DNA of 64,000 nt from Pseudokineococcus marinus (GCF_037482405.1 NZ_JBBHZZ010000003.1:416532-480531), one strand, 5' to 3'; shown: positions 52,699 through 61,167, numbered from the stretch's first letter. A program made the numbers and translations. The notes: a model not told the origin generated them from the letters alone.

Positions 52699-53396
52699 TG
52701 GCCGCGACGGACCACCGCACCGGCGACCGCGACGACGTGCGCGACCTCCTCGCCGCCCACGCGCTCGACGCCGTGGACGACGTCGAGCGCGCCCGCGTCG
52801 AGCGCCTGCTCCGCGAGGACCCCGAGGCGGCCGCCGAGTCCGCCGGCTACGCCGAGGCCGCCTCGCGCATGGCCGTCGCCGTCGCCGCGACCCCTCCCCC
52901 GCGCCTGCGCGCCTCGGTGCTCGCCGAGGTCAGCCGCACCCAGCAGGTCGCCCCCGCGCCCCCGACCCGTCGGGAGGCCGCCGCCGACCGTCGCGGCGGC
53001 CGCGGCGCCGTCCGCCTCCTCGCCGCCGCGTGCGGGGTGCTCCTCGCGGGCTGCGTCGGCCTCGGCGCCGTCGTGCTCGGCCAGGACGACGGCTCGCCGT
53101 CCCTCGTGGCCGCCGGCGGCTTCGCCGACGGCACGGCGGCCCTGCTCGAGGTCGACGGCGACTACGTCGTCCTCGGCCAGGGCGTCGCAGCGCCTCCCGC
53201 CGGCCGCGTCTACCAGCTCTGGTCGCTCGGCGACGACGGCGTGCCCGTGCCCGAGGGCTTCCTCGAGCCGGAGGACGGCGGCTTCGTCGGGCAGCTGGAC
53301 GACTGGCGGGACGGCGCGGTGCTGGCCATCACCGAGGAGCCCGCCGGCGGGTCGGAGCAGCCGACGAGCGACATCCTGGCCACCGTCGCCACCTGA
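52698..53396 (+). CDS. Anti-sigma factor, RskA family
   Basis: 232 aa. The N-terminal anti-sigma domain begins DDVRDLLAAHALDAVDDVER, the usual RskA start; a single membrane helix LLAAACGVLLAGCVGLGAVV sits at about residues 112-132; the rest is the extracytoplasmic RskA domain with VYQLWSLGDDGVPVPEGFL and AVLAITEEPAGGSEQPT. It holds the sigma factor at the membrane until proteolysis. The ATG overlaps the sigma stop. No zinc HxxxCxxC motif, as normal for RskA. Confidence 0.92.
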   Translation: MAATDHRTGDRDDVRDLLAAHALDAVDDVERARVERLLREDPEAAAESAGYAEAASRMAVAVAATPPPRLRASVLAEVSRTQQVAPAPPTRREAAADRRGGRGAVRLLAAACGVLLAGCVGLGAVVLGQDDGSPSLVAAGGFADGTAALLEVDGDYVVLGQGVAAPPAGRVYQLWSLGDDGVPVPEGFLEPEDGGFVGQLDDWRDGAVLAITEEPAGGSEQPTSDILATVAT

Positions 53397-53411
53397 GCCC
53401 GCGAGACGTGC

Positions 53412-53455
53412 GCACGAGACCCCCGTGACCCCTCGAGGTCACGGGGGTCTCGTGC
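53412..53455 (+). terminator. Strong terminator after the anti-sigma gene
   Basis: A perfect 19-bp stem (GCACGAGACCCCCGTGACC and complement) with a 6-nt loop, 16 bp past the stop. Confidence 0.9.
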
Positions 53456-53491
53456 GTCCGGCACCGGCGCCTTGACGGACGCCCACCTCTC

Positions 53492-53517
53492 TGGTTCATT
53501 AGTCGAGTAACGAACCA
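53492..53517. promoter_or_regulatory. YtrA-type GntR operator over the promoter
   Basis: TGGTTCATTAGTC followed by GAGTAACGAACCA: 13-bp arms with two mismatches. It is AT-rich against the background and ends 10 bp before the GntR start codon. TTGACG at 53472-53477 would be the -35, placing the -10 inside the left arm, so bound regulator would block the promoter of its own operon. Confidence 0.8.
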
Positions 53518-53527
53518 AGGAGGTGCC

Positions 53528-53917
53528 GTGCTCGACGACGGAAGCCCGCTCTTCCAGCAGATCGCCCGCCAGGTCTCCGACGGCGTCCTCGTCGGCACCT
53601 TCCCGGAGGGCACCCAGGTGCCCTCGACCACCGAGCTCGCCGCGCTCCACCGCATCAACCCGGCCACCGTCGGCAAGGGGCTCGCCCTCCTCGTCGCCGA
53701 GGGGGTGCTCCACAAGCGTCGCGGGCTCGGCATGTTCGTCAGCGAGGGCGCCCGCGCGCGTCTCGTCGAGCGCCGTCGCGGCGAGCTCACCGCGACGTAC
53801 GTCCGCCCGCTCGTCGCCGAGGCGCGGTCCCTGGGCCTCGGCGCCGACGACGTCGTCGCCCTCGTCGCGCAGGAGCTGCGCGACGACGCGCCCACCACCT
53901 CGGAAGGAGCCCGATGA
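53528..53917 (+). CDS. GntR family regulator, YtrA subfamily
   Basis: 129 aa. GTG preceded by AAGGAGGT. Only the winged helix-turn-helix (PLFQQIARQVSDGVLVGTF, QVPSTTELAALHRINPATVG, GVLHKRRGLGMFV) and a short helical tail are present, without an effector domain, as in the YtrA subfamily. It heads an operon with an ABC ATPase and permease and should repress it through the upstream palindrome. Its stop overlaps the ATPase start. Confidence 0.93.
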   Translation: MLDDGSPLFQQIARQVSDGVLVGTFPEGTQVPSTTELAALHRINPATVGKGLALLVAEGVLHKRRGLGMFVSEGARARLVERRRGELTATYVRPLVAEARSLGLGADDVVALVAQELRDDAPTTSEGAR

Positions 53918-54834
53918 CCACCACCGACCCCGCGGTCAGCGTCCGGGGCGTCGGACGACGCCTCGGCGGCGTGCAGGCCCTGCAGGACGTCTCGTTCGAC
54001 CTCCCCGCCGGTGCCGTGTGCGGCCTGCTCGGTCGCAACGGGGCCGGCAAGACCACGCTCATGGCGGTCGTCGCCGGCCACGACCGCCCCGACGCCGGCG
54101 AGGTCGCCGTCCACGGCGAGCGGCCCTTCGAGAACCCCGCGGCCGCCGGCCTCGTCAGCATGGTGCGGGACGACCAGCGGTACCCGGACGACTTCCACCT
54201 GGCCCACCTGCTGCGGGTCGGCCCGCTCTTCCACGCGGGGTGGGACGCGCAGCTCGCCGAGGAGGTCGTCGACGTCTTCCGCATCCCCGCGAAGCCCCAG
54301 CTGCGCAAGCTGTCGCGCGGCCAGTCCTCTGCCGTCGGGATCCTCGTCGGGCTCGCGTCCAGGGCGCCCGTCACCGTCCTCGACGAGCCGACGCTGGGAC
54401 TCGACGCGCCGTCCCGGCAGGCCTTCGCCGACCTCCTCGTCCGCGACCTCGCCGCCCGGCCCCGCACCGTGCTGGTCGCCACCCACCTCGCCGACGAGCT
54501 CGAGGGCCTCCTCGACCGCGTGCTCGTCCTCGACGGCGGCCGGCTCGTCCGCGACGCCGCGCTGGAGGACCTGCAGGGCAGCGCCTCCGTCGTCCTCGGC
54601 CCGGTCGAGGCCGTCGAGCGCGCCACCGCGGACGTCGGCGTCCTGGCCTCCCGGCGGGTCGGCGGCTTCCTCGAGCGGGTCGTCGAGGAGCCGGGAGGGT
54701 CCGCCCGGGCCGCCGAGGACCCGGCCCTCCAGGTCCGCCGGGCGGGCCTGCAGGAGCTCGTCGCCGCCCTCGGCGCCGGCCCCGGTCCGGCAGCCACCCC
54801 CCGTCCCGACCGTCTCACGGAGGTCTCGCGATGA
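53914..54834 (+). CDS. ABC transporter ATP-binding protein
   Basis: 306 aa. Walker A GLLGRNGAGKTTLMAVVAG, signature KLSRGQSSAVGI (LSRGQ variant), Walker B VTVLDEPTLGLD and switch VATHLADE. The C-terminal ~80 residues are an extension without clear motif. It powers the membrane protein encoded next. YtrA-linked transporters often move antibiotics, peptides or lipids, and are induced by cell-wall stress; the substrate here is unknown. The start overlaps the gntR stop (ATGA). Confidence 0.92.
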   Translation: MTTTDPAVSVRGVGRRLGGVQALQDVSFDLPAGAVCGLLGRNGAGKTTLMAVVAGHDRPDAGEVAVHGERPFENPAAAGLVSMVRDDQRYPDDFHLAHLLRVGPLFHAGWDAQLAEEVVDVFRIPAKPQLRKLSRGQSSAVGILVGLASRAPVTVLDEPTLGLDAPSRQAFADLLVRDLAARPRTVLVATHLADELEGLLDRVLVLDGGRLVRDAALEDLQGSASVVLGPVEAVERATADVGVLASRRVGGFLERVVEEPGGSARAAEDPALQVRRAGLQELVAALGAGPGPAATPRPDRLTEVSR

Positions 54835-55610
54835 GCGCCGTCCTGCCCTCGTCCTCCCCGCGGGCCCTCGGGCCGGCGCGGCGGTCCGGCGCCAGCCCGT
54901 CCCCCGTGCTGGCCGTGCTCCGGCTGCAGGCCGTCAAGCGGTTCGAGACCTGGGCGACGCCGCTCGTCGTGCTGCTCCTGGGCCTCGTCTTCACCGTCCT
55001 GCTCGTCCTCGTCGTCTGGCGGGCCACCGGCGAGGGGCCGGGCAGCCCCACGCTGGCCGAGGTGGGCCGTGGGACGCAGGTGGCCGTCCCCTGGCTGGTC
55101 GGCTACCTCGTCTACAACGGGGTCCAGTCGGTGGGCACCACCTTCCCGCTCGCGCTGGCGCTCGGGACGGCGCGGCGCGCCTTCGCCGTCGGCACGCTGC
55201 TGCACCACGCCCGGGTGGCGGCGTGGGTGGCCGTCGCCGTGCTGGCCGTCCGCGGCGTCGAGGTCGTCACCGGCGGCTGGTGGGCGGGCCTGCACCTGCT
55301 GGGCGGAGCCGCCCTCGGCGGGGGCGACCCCGTACGCCTCGTCGTCACCGTGCTGCTCGCCTCGCTCGTCGCGATGTCCGTCGGCGGCGCCTTCGCCGCC
55401 GTCTGGCTCCGCGGGGGCGCCCGCGCCGCGGGCGCGGCGGGCGCCGCGCTCGGCCTGCTCGTGGGCGCCGCGGCGCTGGTCCTCGTCGCCGCCGCTCCTG
55501 ACCTCGCCGGGGCCTTCCGGGTCTGGTGGCTCGCGGTGGCCGCGGTCGTCGTCACCGCCGCGGGGGCAGCCGTCCAGGTCGTCGCCCTGCGCGGGGCGTC
55601 CGTCCGCTGA
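54831..55610 (+). CDS. ABC transporter membrane protein
   Basis: 259 aa with six hydrophobic helices (first LVVLLLGLVFTVLLVLVVW, last VWWLAVAAVVVTAAGAAVQVV) after a ~40-residue cytoplasmic lead. ATG overlaps the ATPase stop. It is the permease half of the YtrA-regulated exporter; family otherwise not recognised. The last 107 bp are present twice in the assembly because of an unmerged contig overlap, so the real gene ends once. Confidence 0.85.
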   Translation: MSAVLPSSSPRALGPARRSGASPSPVLAVLRLQAVKRFETWATPLVVLLLGLVFTVLLVLVVWRATGEGPGSPTLAEVGRGTQVAVPWLVGYLVYNGVQSVGTTFPLALALGTARRAFAVGTLLHHARVAAWVAVAVLAVRGVEVVTGGWWAGLHLLGGAALGGGDPVRLVVTVLLASLVAMSVGGAFAAVWLRGGARAAGAAGAALGLLVGAAALVLVAAAPDLAGAFRVWWLAVAAVVVTAAGAAVQVVALRGASVR

Positions 55611-55749
55611 CGCCGGGGGAGGGGGGGGGGGNTCGCCGGGGCCTTCCGGGTCTGGTGGCTCGCGGTGGCCGCGGTCGTCGTCACCGCCGCGGGGGCAGCC
55701 GTCCAGGTCGTCGCCCTGCGCGGGGCGTCCGTCCGCTGACGCCGGGGGA
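55504..55749. repeat. 117-bp duplication across a one-N contig join
   Basis: 55504-55620 and 55633-55749 are identical, separated by a run of G and a single N at 55632. The second copy restarts mid-gene and carries no start. This is the same sequence at the ends of two overlapping contigs, not a biological repeat. Confidence 0.95.
55632..55632. other. Assembly join (single N)
   Basis: One N after eleven or more G, joining two contigs whose ends overlap by 117 bp. Confidence 0.95.
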
Positions 55750-55792
55750 GCGACGCGGCCCCGTTTCCCGGGAGGGACGGGGGCCGCGTCGC
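55750..55792. terminator. Bidirectional terminator hairpin
   Basis: GCGACGCGGCCCCGT (55750-55764) pairs with ACGGGGGCCGCGTCGC (55777-55792) with one bulged base and a 12-nt loop, between the ABC operon and gcvP. Confidence 0.85.
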
Positions 55793-55836
55793 GTCGACGC
55801 CCGCGGGGCCACGGGCGTGGGGGTCGAGCGGCGGGC

Positions 55837-58794
55837 TCAGAGCCCGGCCAGCTCCTCCACCGGCGGGCACGAGCACACGAGGTTGCGGTCGCCGTAGGCG
55901 CCGTCGATGCGCCGCACCGGCGGCCAGTACTTGCGCTGCGGGGTGACGCCGGCGGGGTACACCGCGCGGGAGCGGTCGTAGGGGCGGTCCCACTCCCCCA
56001 CGAGCATCGCCGCGGTGTGCGGCGCCCCCCGCAGCGGCGAGTCCTCGACCGACCAGCGGCCTTCCTCGACCTCGGCGACCTCGGCCCGGATGGCGACCAT
56101 CGCGTCGCAGAAGCGGTCGAGCTCGGCGAGGTCCTCGCTCTCGGTCGGCTCGACCATGAGCGTGCCCGCGACGGGGAACGACATCGTCGGGGCGTGGAAG
56201 CCGAAGTCCACGAGCCGCTTGGCGACGTCGTCCACGGTGACGCCCGTGGCGGCCGTCAGGGGGCGCAGGTCGAGGATGCACTCGTGGGCCACGAGGCCGC
56301 CCTCGCCGGTGTAGAGCACCGGGTAGTGCTCGCGCAGCCGCGCCGCGACGTAGTTGGCCGTGAGCAGCGCCGCCTGCGTGGCCCGCAGGAGGCCGTCGGG
56401 GCCCATGAGGGCGAGGTAGGTCCAGGAGATCGGCAGGATCCCGGCCGACCCGAGCGGCGCGCCCGACACCGGGCCGACGCCGCCCGGGCCCGTGCCGCCC
56501 GCGTCGCTCGTGCCCGCGCTCGTCCCGCCGGTGACGTCGGCCGCCGGGAGGAAGGGCGCGAGGTGCGCGCGCGCCGCCACGGGGCCGACGCCGGGACCGC
56601 CGCCCCCGTGGGGGATGCAGAAGGTCTTGTGGAGGTTGAGGTGCGAGACGTCCGCGCCGAACTCGCCGGGCTTGGCGACGCCGACGAGCGCGTTGAGGTT
56701 GGCGCCGTCGACGTACACCTGCCCGCCGGCCGCGTGGACCGCCTCGCAGACGCGGGTGATGCCGGCCTCGAAGACCCCGTGGGTGGAGGGGTAGGTGACC
56801 ATGACGGCCGCCAGCCGCTCCCCGTGCTGGGCGATCTTCGCGTCGAGGTCCTCGAGGTCGACGTCGCCGGTCCCCGTCGTCGCGACGGTGACGACGCGCA
56901 GGCCGGCCATGACGGCGCTGGCGGCGTTGGTGCCGTGCGCGGACGTCGGGATGAGGCACACGTCGCGCGCCTCGTCGCCCCGGCTTCGGTGGTAGGCCCG
57001 GATGGCGAGCAGGCCCGCGAGCTCGCCCTGGCTGCCCGCGTTGGGCTGCAGGCTCACGGCGTCGTAGCCGGTGACCTCGGCCAGCTGGGACTCGAGCTCG
57101 GCGGCCAGCGCCCGCGTGCCGGCGAGGTCCTCGGCCGGCGCGAAGGGGTGGACGTCGGCGAAGGCGGGCCAGCTGATCGGCTCCATCTCGGCCGTCGCGT
57201 TGAGCTTCATGGTGCACGAGCCCAGCGGGATCATGCCCCGGTCGAGCGCGTAGTCGGCGTCCGAGAGGCGCTTGAGGTAGCGCAGCATCGCCGTCTCGCT
57301 GCGGTGCACGGCGAAGACGGGGTGCGTGAGGTAGTCGCTCGTGCGGTGCAGCGCCGCCGGCAGGCCGAGCTCCGGCCCGCCCACCGGCTCCGGGCCCGCG
57401 GGGAAGCAGGCCACGACGGCGTCGACGTCCGCGGGCGTCGTCGTCTCGTCGCACGTGAGGCCGACGACGTCGCCGTCCACGCGGCGGAGCCAGTACCCCG
57501 CCTCGCGGGCGGCGGCCACGACCTCGTCGGCGCGCCCGGGCACGCGCACGAGCACGGTGTCGAAGACGTCCGCGTGGACGAGCTCGAGCCCGCGGGCGCG
57601 CAGGGCGCGACCGAGGTCGAGGGTGCGCTCGTGGACGGTCCGCGCGATCCGCCGCAGCCCGTCGGGGCCGTGGTGGACGGCGTACATCGAGGCGATGACG
57701 GCGAGGAGCACCTGCGCGGTGCAGATGTTGCTCGTGGCCTTCTCGCGGCGGATGTGCTGCTCGCGCGTCTGCAGCGCCAGGCGGTAGGCGGGGTGGCCGT
57801 CCGCGTCCTTGCTGACGCCGACGAGGCGTCCCGGCAGCGTGCGCTGCAGGCCCTCGCGGACGGCGATGTACCCCGCGTGCGGGCCGCCGCCGCCCATCGG
57901 CACGCCGAAGCGCTGGCTCGTGCCGACGGCCACGTCGGCGCTGACCTCGCCCGGGGGCCGCAGCAGCGTGAGGGCCAGCAGGTCGGCGGCCACGACGACG
58001 AGCGCCCCGCGGTCGTGGGCCTCCCGGACGAGGGCCTCGTCGTCGCGGACGAGGCCGGAGGCGCCGGGCTGCTGCAGGAGCAGGCCGAAGAGGTCGCCCT
58101 CGGGCAGCCCGTCGCGCGTGTCGTGGACGACGACGCGCATCCCGATCGCCTCGGCGCGCGTGCGCAGGACGGCGAGCGTCTGCGGCAGCACGTCGGCGTC
58201 GACGACGAAGGCGGCGTCGCGCGGCGCCCGGCTCGCGCGGCGCACGAGCGTCATCGCCTCGGCGGCGGCGGTCGCCTCGTCGAGCATCGAGGCGTTGGCC
58301 AGGGCCAGGCCCGTGAGGTCGGCCACGACCGTCTGGAAGTTGAGCAGGGCCTCGAGCCGGCCCTGGCTGATCTCCGGCTGGTACGGCGTGTAGGCCGTGT
58401 ACCAGGACGGGTCCTCGAGGACGTTGCGGCGGATGACGGGCGGCAGCACCGTGCCCGAGTACCCGAGGCCGATCATCGAGCGCCGCACCGTGTTCCGGTC
58501 GGCGAGGGCGCGGAGCCGCTCGGTGACCTCGCGCTCGCTGCCGGCGGCCGGCAGGTCGAGCGGGCGGTGCGTGCGGATGCCGGCGGGGACGGCGGCGTCG
58601 ACGAGCGCCTCGAGGCTCGGCTGCCCCACGAGGGCCAGCATGCGGCGGACGTCGTCGGCCGAGGGGCCGACGTGGCGGTCGGCGAACGGCGCCGCGCCGG
58701 AGGTGCCCGGTCGCAGGTCCGCGAGCTGGTCGTCCGCGGGCTGGTGGTCCGCGGGCTGGTGGTCCGCGGGCTGGGGGTCCACGGGCAGGGTCAT
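55837..58794 (-). CDS. gcvP: Glycine dehydrogenase (decarboxylating), P protein
   Basis: 985 aa, single-chain form. N-terminal half DRHVGPSADDVRRMLAL and TPYQPEISQGRLEALLNFQT; C-terminal half with the pyridoxal phosphate lysine in LNLHKTFCIPHGGGGPG and PLGSCTMKLNATAEM. It decarboxylates glycine and passes the aminomethyl group to the lipoyl arm of GcvH, whose gene lies 3 kb upstream. Start ATG has GGAG 8 nt upstream. The first 25 residues contain QPADH repeats absent from most homologues. Expression should depend on the glycine riboswitch in the leader. Confidence 0.96.
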   Translation of the reverse strand: MTLPVDPQPADHQPADHQPADDQLADLRPGTSGAAPFADRHVGPSADDVRRMLALVGQPSLEALVDAAVPAGIRTHRPLDLPAAGSEREVTERLRALADRNTVRRSMIGLGYSGTVLPPVIRRNVLEDPSWYTAYTPYQPEISQGRLEALLNFQTVVADLTGLALANASMLDEATAAAEAMTLVRRASRAPRDAAFVVDADVLPQTLAVLRTRAEAIGMRVVVHDTRDGLPEGDLFGLLLQQPGASGLVRDDEALVREAHDRGALVVVAADLLALTLLRPPGEVSADVAVGTSQRFGVPMGGGGPHAGYIAVREGLQRTLPGRLVGVSKDADGHPAYRLALQTREQHIRREKATSNICTAQVLLAVIASMYAVHHGPDGLRRIARTVHERTLDLGRALRARGLELVHADVFDTVLVRVPGRADEVVAAAREAGYWLRRVDGDVVGLTCDETTTPADVDAVVACFPAGPEPVGGPELGLPAALHRTSDYLTHPVFAVHRSETAMLRYLKRLSDADYALDRGMIPLGSCTMKLNATAEMEPISWPAFADVHPFAPAEDLAGTRALAAELESQLAEVTGYDAVSLQPNAGSQGELAGLLAIRAYHRSRGDEARDVCLIPTSAHGTNAASAVMAGLRVVTVATTGTGDVDLEDLDAKIAQHGERLAAVMVTYPSTHGVFEAGITRVCEAVHAAGGQVYVDGANLNALVGVAKPGEFGADVSHLNLHKTFCIPHGGGGPGVGPVAARAHLAPFLPAADVTGGTSAGTSDAGGTGPGGVGPVSGAPLGSAGILPISWTYLALMGPDGLLRATQAALLTANYVAARLREHYPVLYTGEGGLVAHECILDLRPLTAATGVTVDDVAKRLVDFGFHAPTMSFPVAGTLMVEPTESEDLAELDRFCDAMVAIRAEVAEVEEGRWSVEDSPLRGAPHTAAMLVGEWDRPYDRSRAVYPAGVTPQRKYWPPVRRIDGAYGDRNLVCSCPPVEELAGL
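58721..58780 (-). repeat. 15-bp tandem repeats at the gcvP 5' end
   Basis: Four 15-bp units (58721, 58736, 58751, 58766; the middle two identical, GCGGGCTGGTGGTCC on the plus strand) code the QPADH-type repeats at the N-terminus of GcvP. Confidence 0.85.
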
Positions 58795-58870
58795 GGACGG
58801 GCTCCGAGGGGTCGGCGCGGGAGCGCGGGCGACGTCCCCGCCGCGGCGGGGTCCCCCTCTGTCGCCGTCG

Positions 58871-59000
58871 GCTCCAGAGATGCCTGCCCGCGCGGTCCTG
58901 GCGCCTGAGAGGTTCCGGGGAGGTTGCCCCTTCGGCGCCCCGTGCCCGGAGCCGGCGCCGGTGGCGCGCGGGTCCGGGTGCGGGGACTCTCCCGCGCGGG
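58871..59000 (-). ncRNA. Glycine riboswitch (single aptamer)
   Basis: On the minus strand the leader reads GCGGGAGAGTCCCC, then GCGCCGAAGGGGCAACC, AACCTCTCAGGCGCCAGGACC and CATCTCTGGAG, which are the conserved blocks of a glycine aptamer in order. Only one aptamer fits. It ends about 76 nt before the gcvP ATG. A GC hairpin (GTCCCCGCC/GGCGGGG region, about 58836-58856) between aptamer and gene could be the expression platform. Glycine binding normally turns the cleavage system on. Confidence 0.95.
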
Positions 59001-59031
59001 GTCGATCAGCGCGGCCAGGCTACCCCGGGGG

Positions 59032-59631
59032 TCAGCCGGTGCGGCGCGCGGCGCGGCGGGCGGAGAGCTCGTCCTGCGGCTCGGCGCCCGGGGTGCCGGG
59101 CTCGGCGTCGTCGGCCCGCTCGCCCGGCAGCGCGGCGAGCGTGCCCTCGACCTCGCGCCACACGCGGCCGACGGCGATGCCGAAGACGCCCTGCCCGCCC
59201 TGGACGAGGTCGATGACCTCGTCGGCCGACGTGCACTCGTAGACGCTGGCACCGTCGCTCATGAGCGTGATCTGCGCGAGGTCCTCGACGCCCCGCTCGC
59301 GCAGGGTCGCCACCGCGGCCCGGATCTGCTGCAGCGAGACGCCGGTGTCGAGCAGTCGCTTGACGACCTTGAGCACGAGGATGTCGCGGAAGCCGTAGAG
59401 GCGCTGGGTCCCGGAGCCGGTGGCGGGCCGCACACCCGGCTCGACGAGGCCGGTGCGCGCCCAGTAGTCCAGCTGGCGGTAGGTGATGCCCGCGGCGCGG
59501 CAGGCCGTGACCCCGCGGTACCCGACCTCCTCGTCGAGCACGGGCAGGTCCTCGGAGAACAGGACGCCCTGCGCCGCCCGGGGTGCGGGACGGCGCGGGG
59601 CCGCTCCGCTCGCATCACCCGTGGTGCTCAC
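59032..59631 (-). CDS. MerR family regulator (Rv1830-like)
   Basis: 199 aa from a GTG with GGAGG 6 nt upstream; an in-frame ATG at 59643 is an alternative. After ~25 residues the core reads VGYRGVTACRAAGITYRQLDYWARTGLVEP, a MerR helix-turn-helix with wing TQRLYGFRDILVLKVVKRLLD, then an effector region with ITLMSDGASVYECTSADEVIDLVQGGQGVFGIAVGRVW. Position next to a DUF151 gene and ftsR matches M. tuberculosis Rv1830. Small-molecule signal unknown. Confidence 0.9.
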   Translation of the reverse strand: MSTTGDASGAAPRRPAPRAAQGVLFSEDLPVLDEEVGYRGVTACRAAGITYRQLDYWARTGLVEPGVRPATGSGTQRLYGFRDILVLKVVKRLLDTGVSLQQIRAAVATLRERGVEDLAQITLMSDGASVYECTSADEVIDLVQGGQGVFGIAVGRVWREVEGTLAALPGERADDAEPGTPGAEPQDELSARRAARRTG

Positions 59632-59752
59632 ACCGGCCTCCATCGCGGGGTCCTGCGGCGCGGGGCCGGATGCTCGGGGCTCGAGCACCGGGGCGCGTGG
59701 CCCGCCGCGGACGTCCTCTCGGTGGGGAACGTACGCAGGCCCTCCGGCCGGG

Positions 59753-60274
59753 TCAACGACCGGGGCCCGTCTGGCCCGGCGTGTCGCCCGGCCCCTCCTC
59801 GGGCTGCTCGAAGTCCTCGGCGCTCACCTGGTCGAGGAACTCGCGGAAGCGCTCGACCTCGTCCTCCGCCTCCCCCTCCTCCTCGGGGACCCCGACGGCG
59901 CTCGTCTCGAGCACCTCGTCGGCGCCGAGGATGGAGCACCCGGCGCGCAGCGCCAGCGCGATGGCGTCGGACGAGCGGGCGCTGACGACGACGCCGCCGG
60001 ACAGGACGAGCTCGGCGAAGAAGACGTTGTCGCGCACGGCGACGATGCGGACCTGCTCGAGCTCGCGGCCCAGGGCCCCGATGACGTCCTTGAGCAGGTC
60101 GTGCGTGAGGGGCCGGGGCGGCACGACGCCCTGCTGGGCGAAGGCGATGGCGCTCGCCTCGGGGGCCCCGATCCAGATGGGCAGGTACCGCTCCCCGCCC
60201 GTCTCCCGCAGGAGGACGATCGGCTGGTTGGACGGCATCTCGACCCGGACTCCGACGACCTCGAGCTCGCGCAC
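59753..60274 (-). CDS. DUF151 bifunctional nuclease-domain protein (Rv1829-like)
   Basis: 173 aa. The DUF151 core is complete: VEMPSNQPIVLLRETGGERY, LPIWIGAPEASAIAFAQQG, RPLTHDLLKDVIGALG and SARSSDAIALALRAGCSI. An acidic tail follows (EEEGEAEDEVERFREFL). Plant and archaeal relatives show nuclease activity; the bacterial role is unclear. The GTG at 60274 is chosen because TACCGT lies 7 nt before it; a GTG three codons earlier would overlap that box. Flanked by two MerR genes as in mycobacteria. Confidence 0.9.
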   Translation of the reverse strand: MRELEVVGVRVEMPSNQPIVLLRETGGERYLPIWIGAPEASAIAFAQQGVVPPRPLTHDLLKDVIGALGRELEQVRIVAVRDNVFFAELVLSGGVVVSARSSDAIALALRAGCSILGADEVLETSAVGVPEEEGEAEDEVERFREFLDQVSAEDFEQPEEGPGDTPGQTGPGR

Positions 60275-60405
60275 GAGAGCCACGGTAGCCCGCCGCCGGG
60301 CCGGCGGCGGGGTGGGACCAGCGCGACCGGCACCACCTGCGGCGGGCTGCCCGCACCACCCGCGCGCGCACCTGGGCGCCTCACGGGCGCGGGCGCCCGG
60401 CGACC

Positions 60406-61167
60406 TCAGGTGAGGCGGCCGAGGCCCCCGCGCACGAGCGCCGTGTGCAGCCGCAGGCACAGCGCGGCGAGCTCGGAGGCGGCGTCCGCCGCGCGCGCCG
60501 ACGCCCCGGGGCCGGGGTGGCGGCGCAGCGGCACGACGACCTGCTCCACGAGGCCGAGCTCGCGCTCGGCGGCGGTGCGGAAGGCGCGCAGGTGGCGGGC
60601 CTCGATGCCGAAGGCGGCGAGCTCTCCGGCCGCCGTCGCGACCTCCAGGTCGTCGGCGCCGAAGTGCCCGTCCTCGGCCGCCACGAGCCCGTACCCCTCG
60701 AGGTCGGCCAGCAGCTGCTCGTCGACGCCCGCGGCCTCCCGCAGCTCCGAGCGCCGCAGGCGCAGGCGCGGCGACGCCTCGAGCCGGGCCGGCTCGGGGT
60801 CGGCGACGGCGCGCGGCGCGAGCGGGGGCGGCCCGGCGGGCGAGGGGGGCTGCAGGCCGCGGTCGAGCGCGTCGAGGTGCTCGGCGATGGCCTTGAGGGG
60901 CATGTACCGGTCGCGCTGGAGCTCGAGGACGAGCCGGAGCCGCTCGACGTCCGCGGCCCGGAACTTGCGGTACCCCGCCGCGGTGCGCTGCGGCTCGACG
61001 AGGCCCCGCTCCTCGAGGAAGCGGATCTTCGAGTGCGAGATCTCCGGGAAGTCGCCGACGAGCTCGCCGAGGACCTCGCCGATGCTCATCAGGCGACCCG
61101 CTCGCACCGCGGGGTCCGGGCGCGCCGAGCGGGCGGGCCCGCCCGCCCGGGGGGCCGGTGCGCTCAC
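60406..61167 (-). CDS. ftsR: MerR family cell-division regulator FtsR (Rv1828-like)
   Basis: 253 aa. The MerR domain begins LMSIGEVLGELVGDFPEISH, with SKIRFLEERGLVEPQRTAAG and YRKFRAADVERLRLVLELQR; the C-terminal part (about 130-253) is the FtsR-type effector region with GVDEQLLADLEGYGLVAAED. In Corynebacterium glutamicum FtsR activates ftsZ. The GTG overlaps the garA stop (GTGA), so the two are coupled. Synteny with Rv1827-Rv1828 supports the name. Confidence 0.9.
   Translation of the reverse strand: MSAPAPRAGGPARSARPDPAVRAGRLMSIGEVLGELVGDFPEISHSKIRFLEERGLVEPQRTAAGYRKFRAADVERLRLVLELQRDRYMPLKAIAEHLDALDRGLQPPSPAGPPPLAPRAVADPEPARLEASPRLRLRRSELREAAGVDEQLLADLEGYGLVAAEDGHFGADDLEVATAAGELAAFGIEARHLRAFRTAAERELGLVEQVVVPLRRHPGPGASARAADAASELAALCLRLHTALVRGGLGRLT

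Noticed and set aside
55633..55737. A second permease gene fragment
   Set aside because: Exact copy of the preceding gene end next to an N; an assembly overlap.
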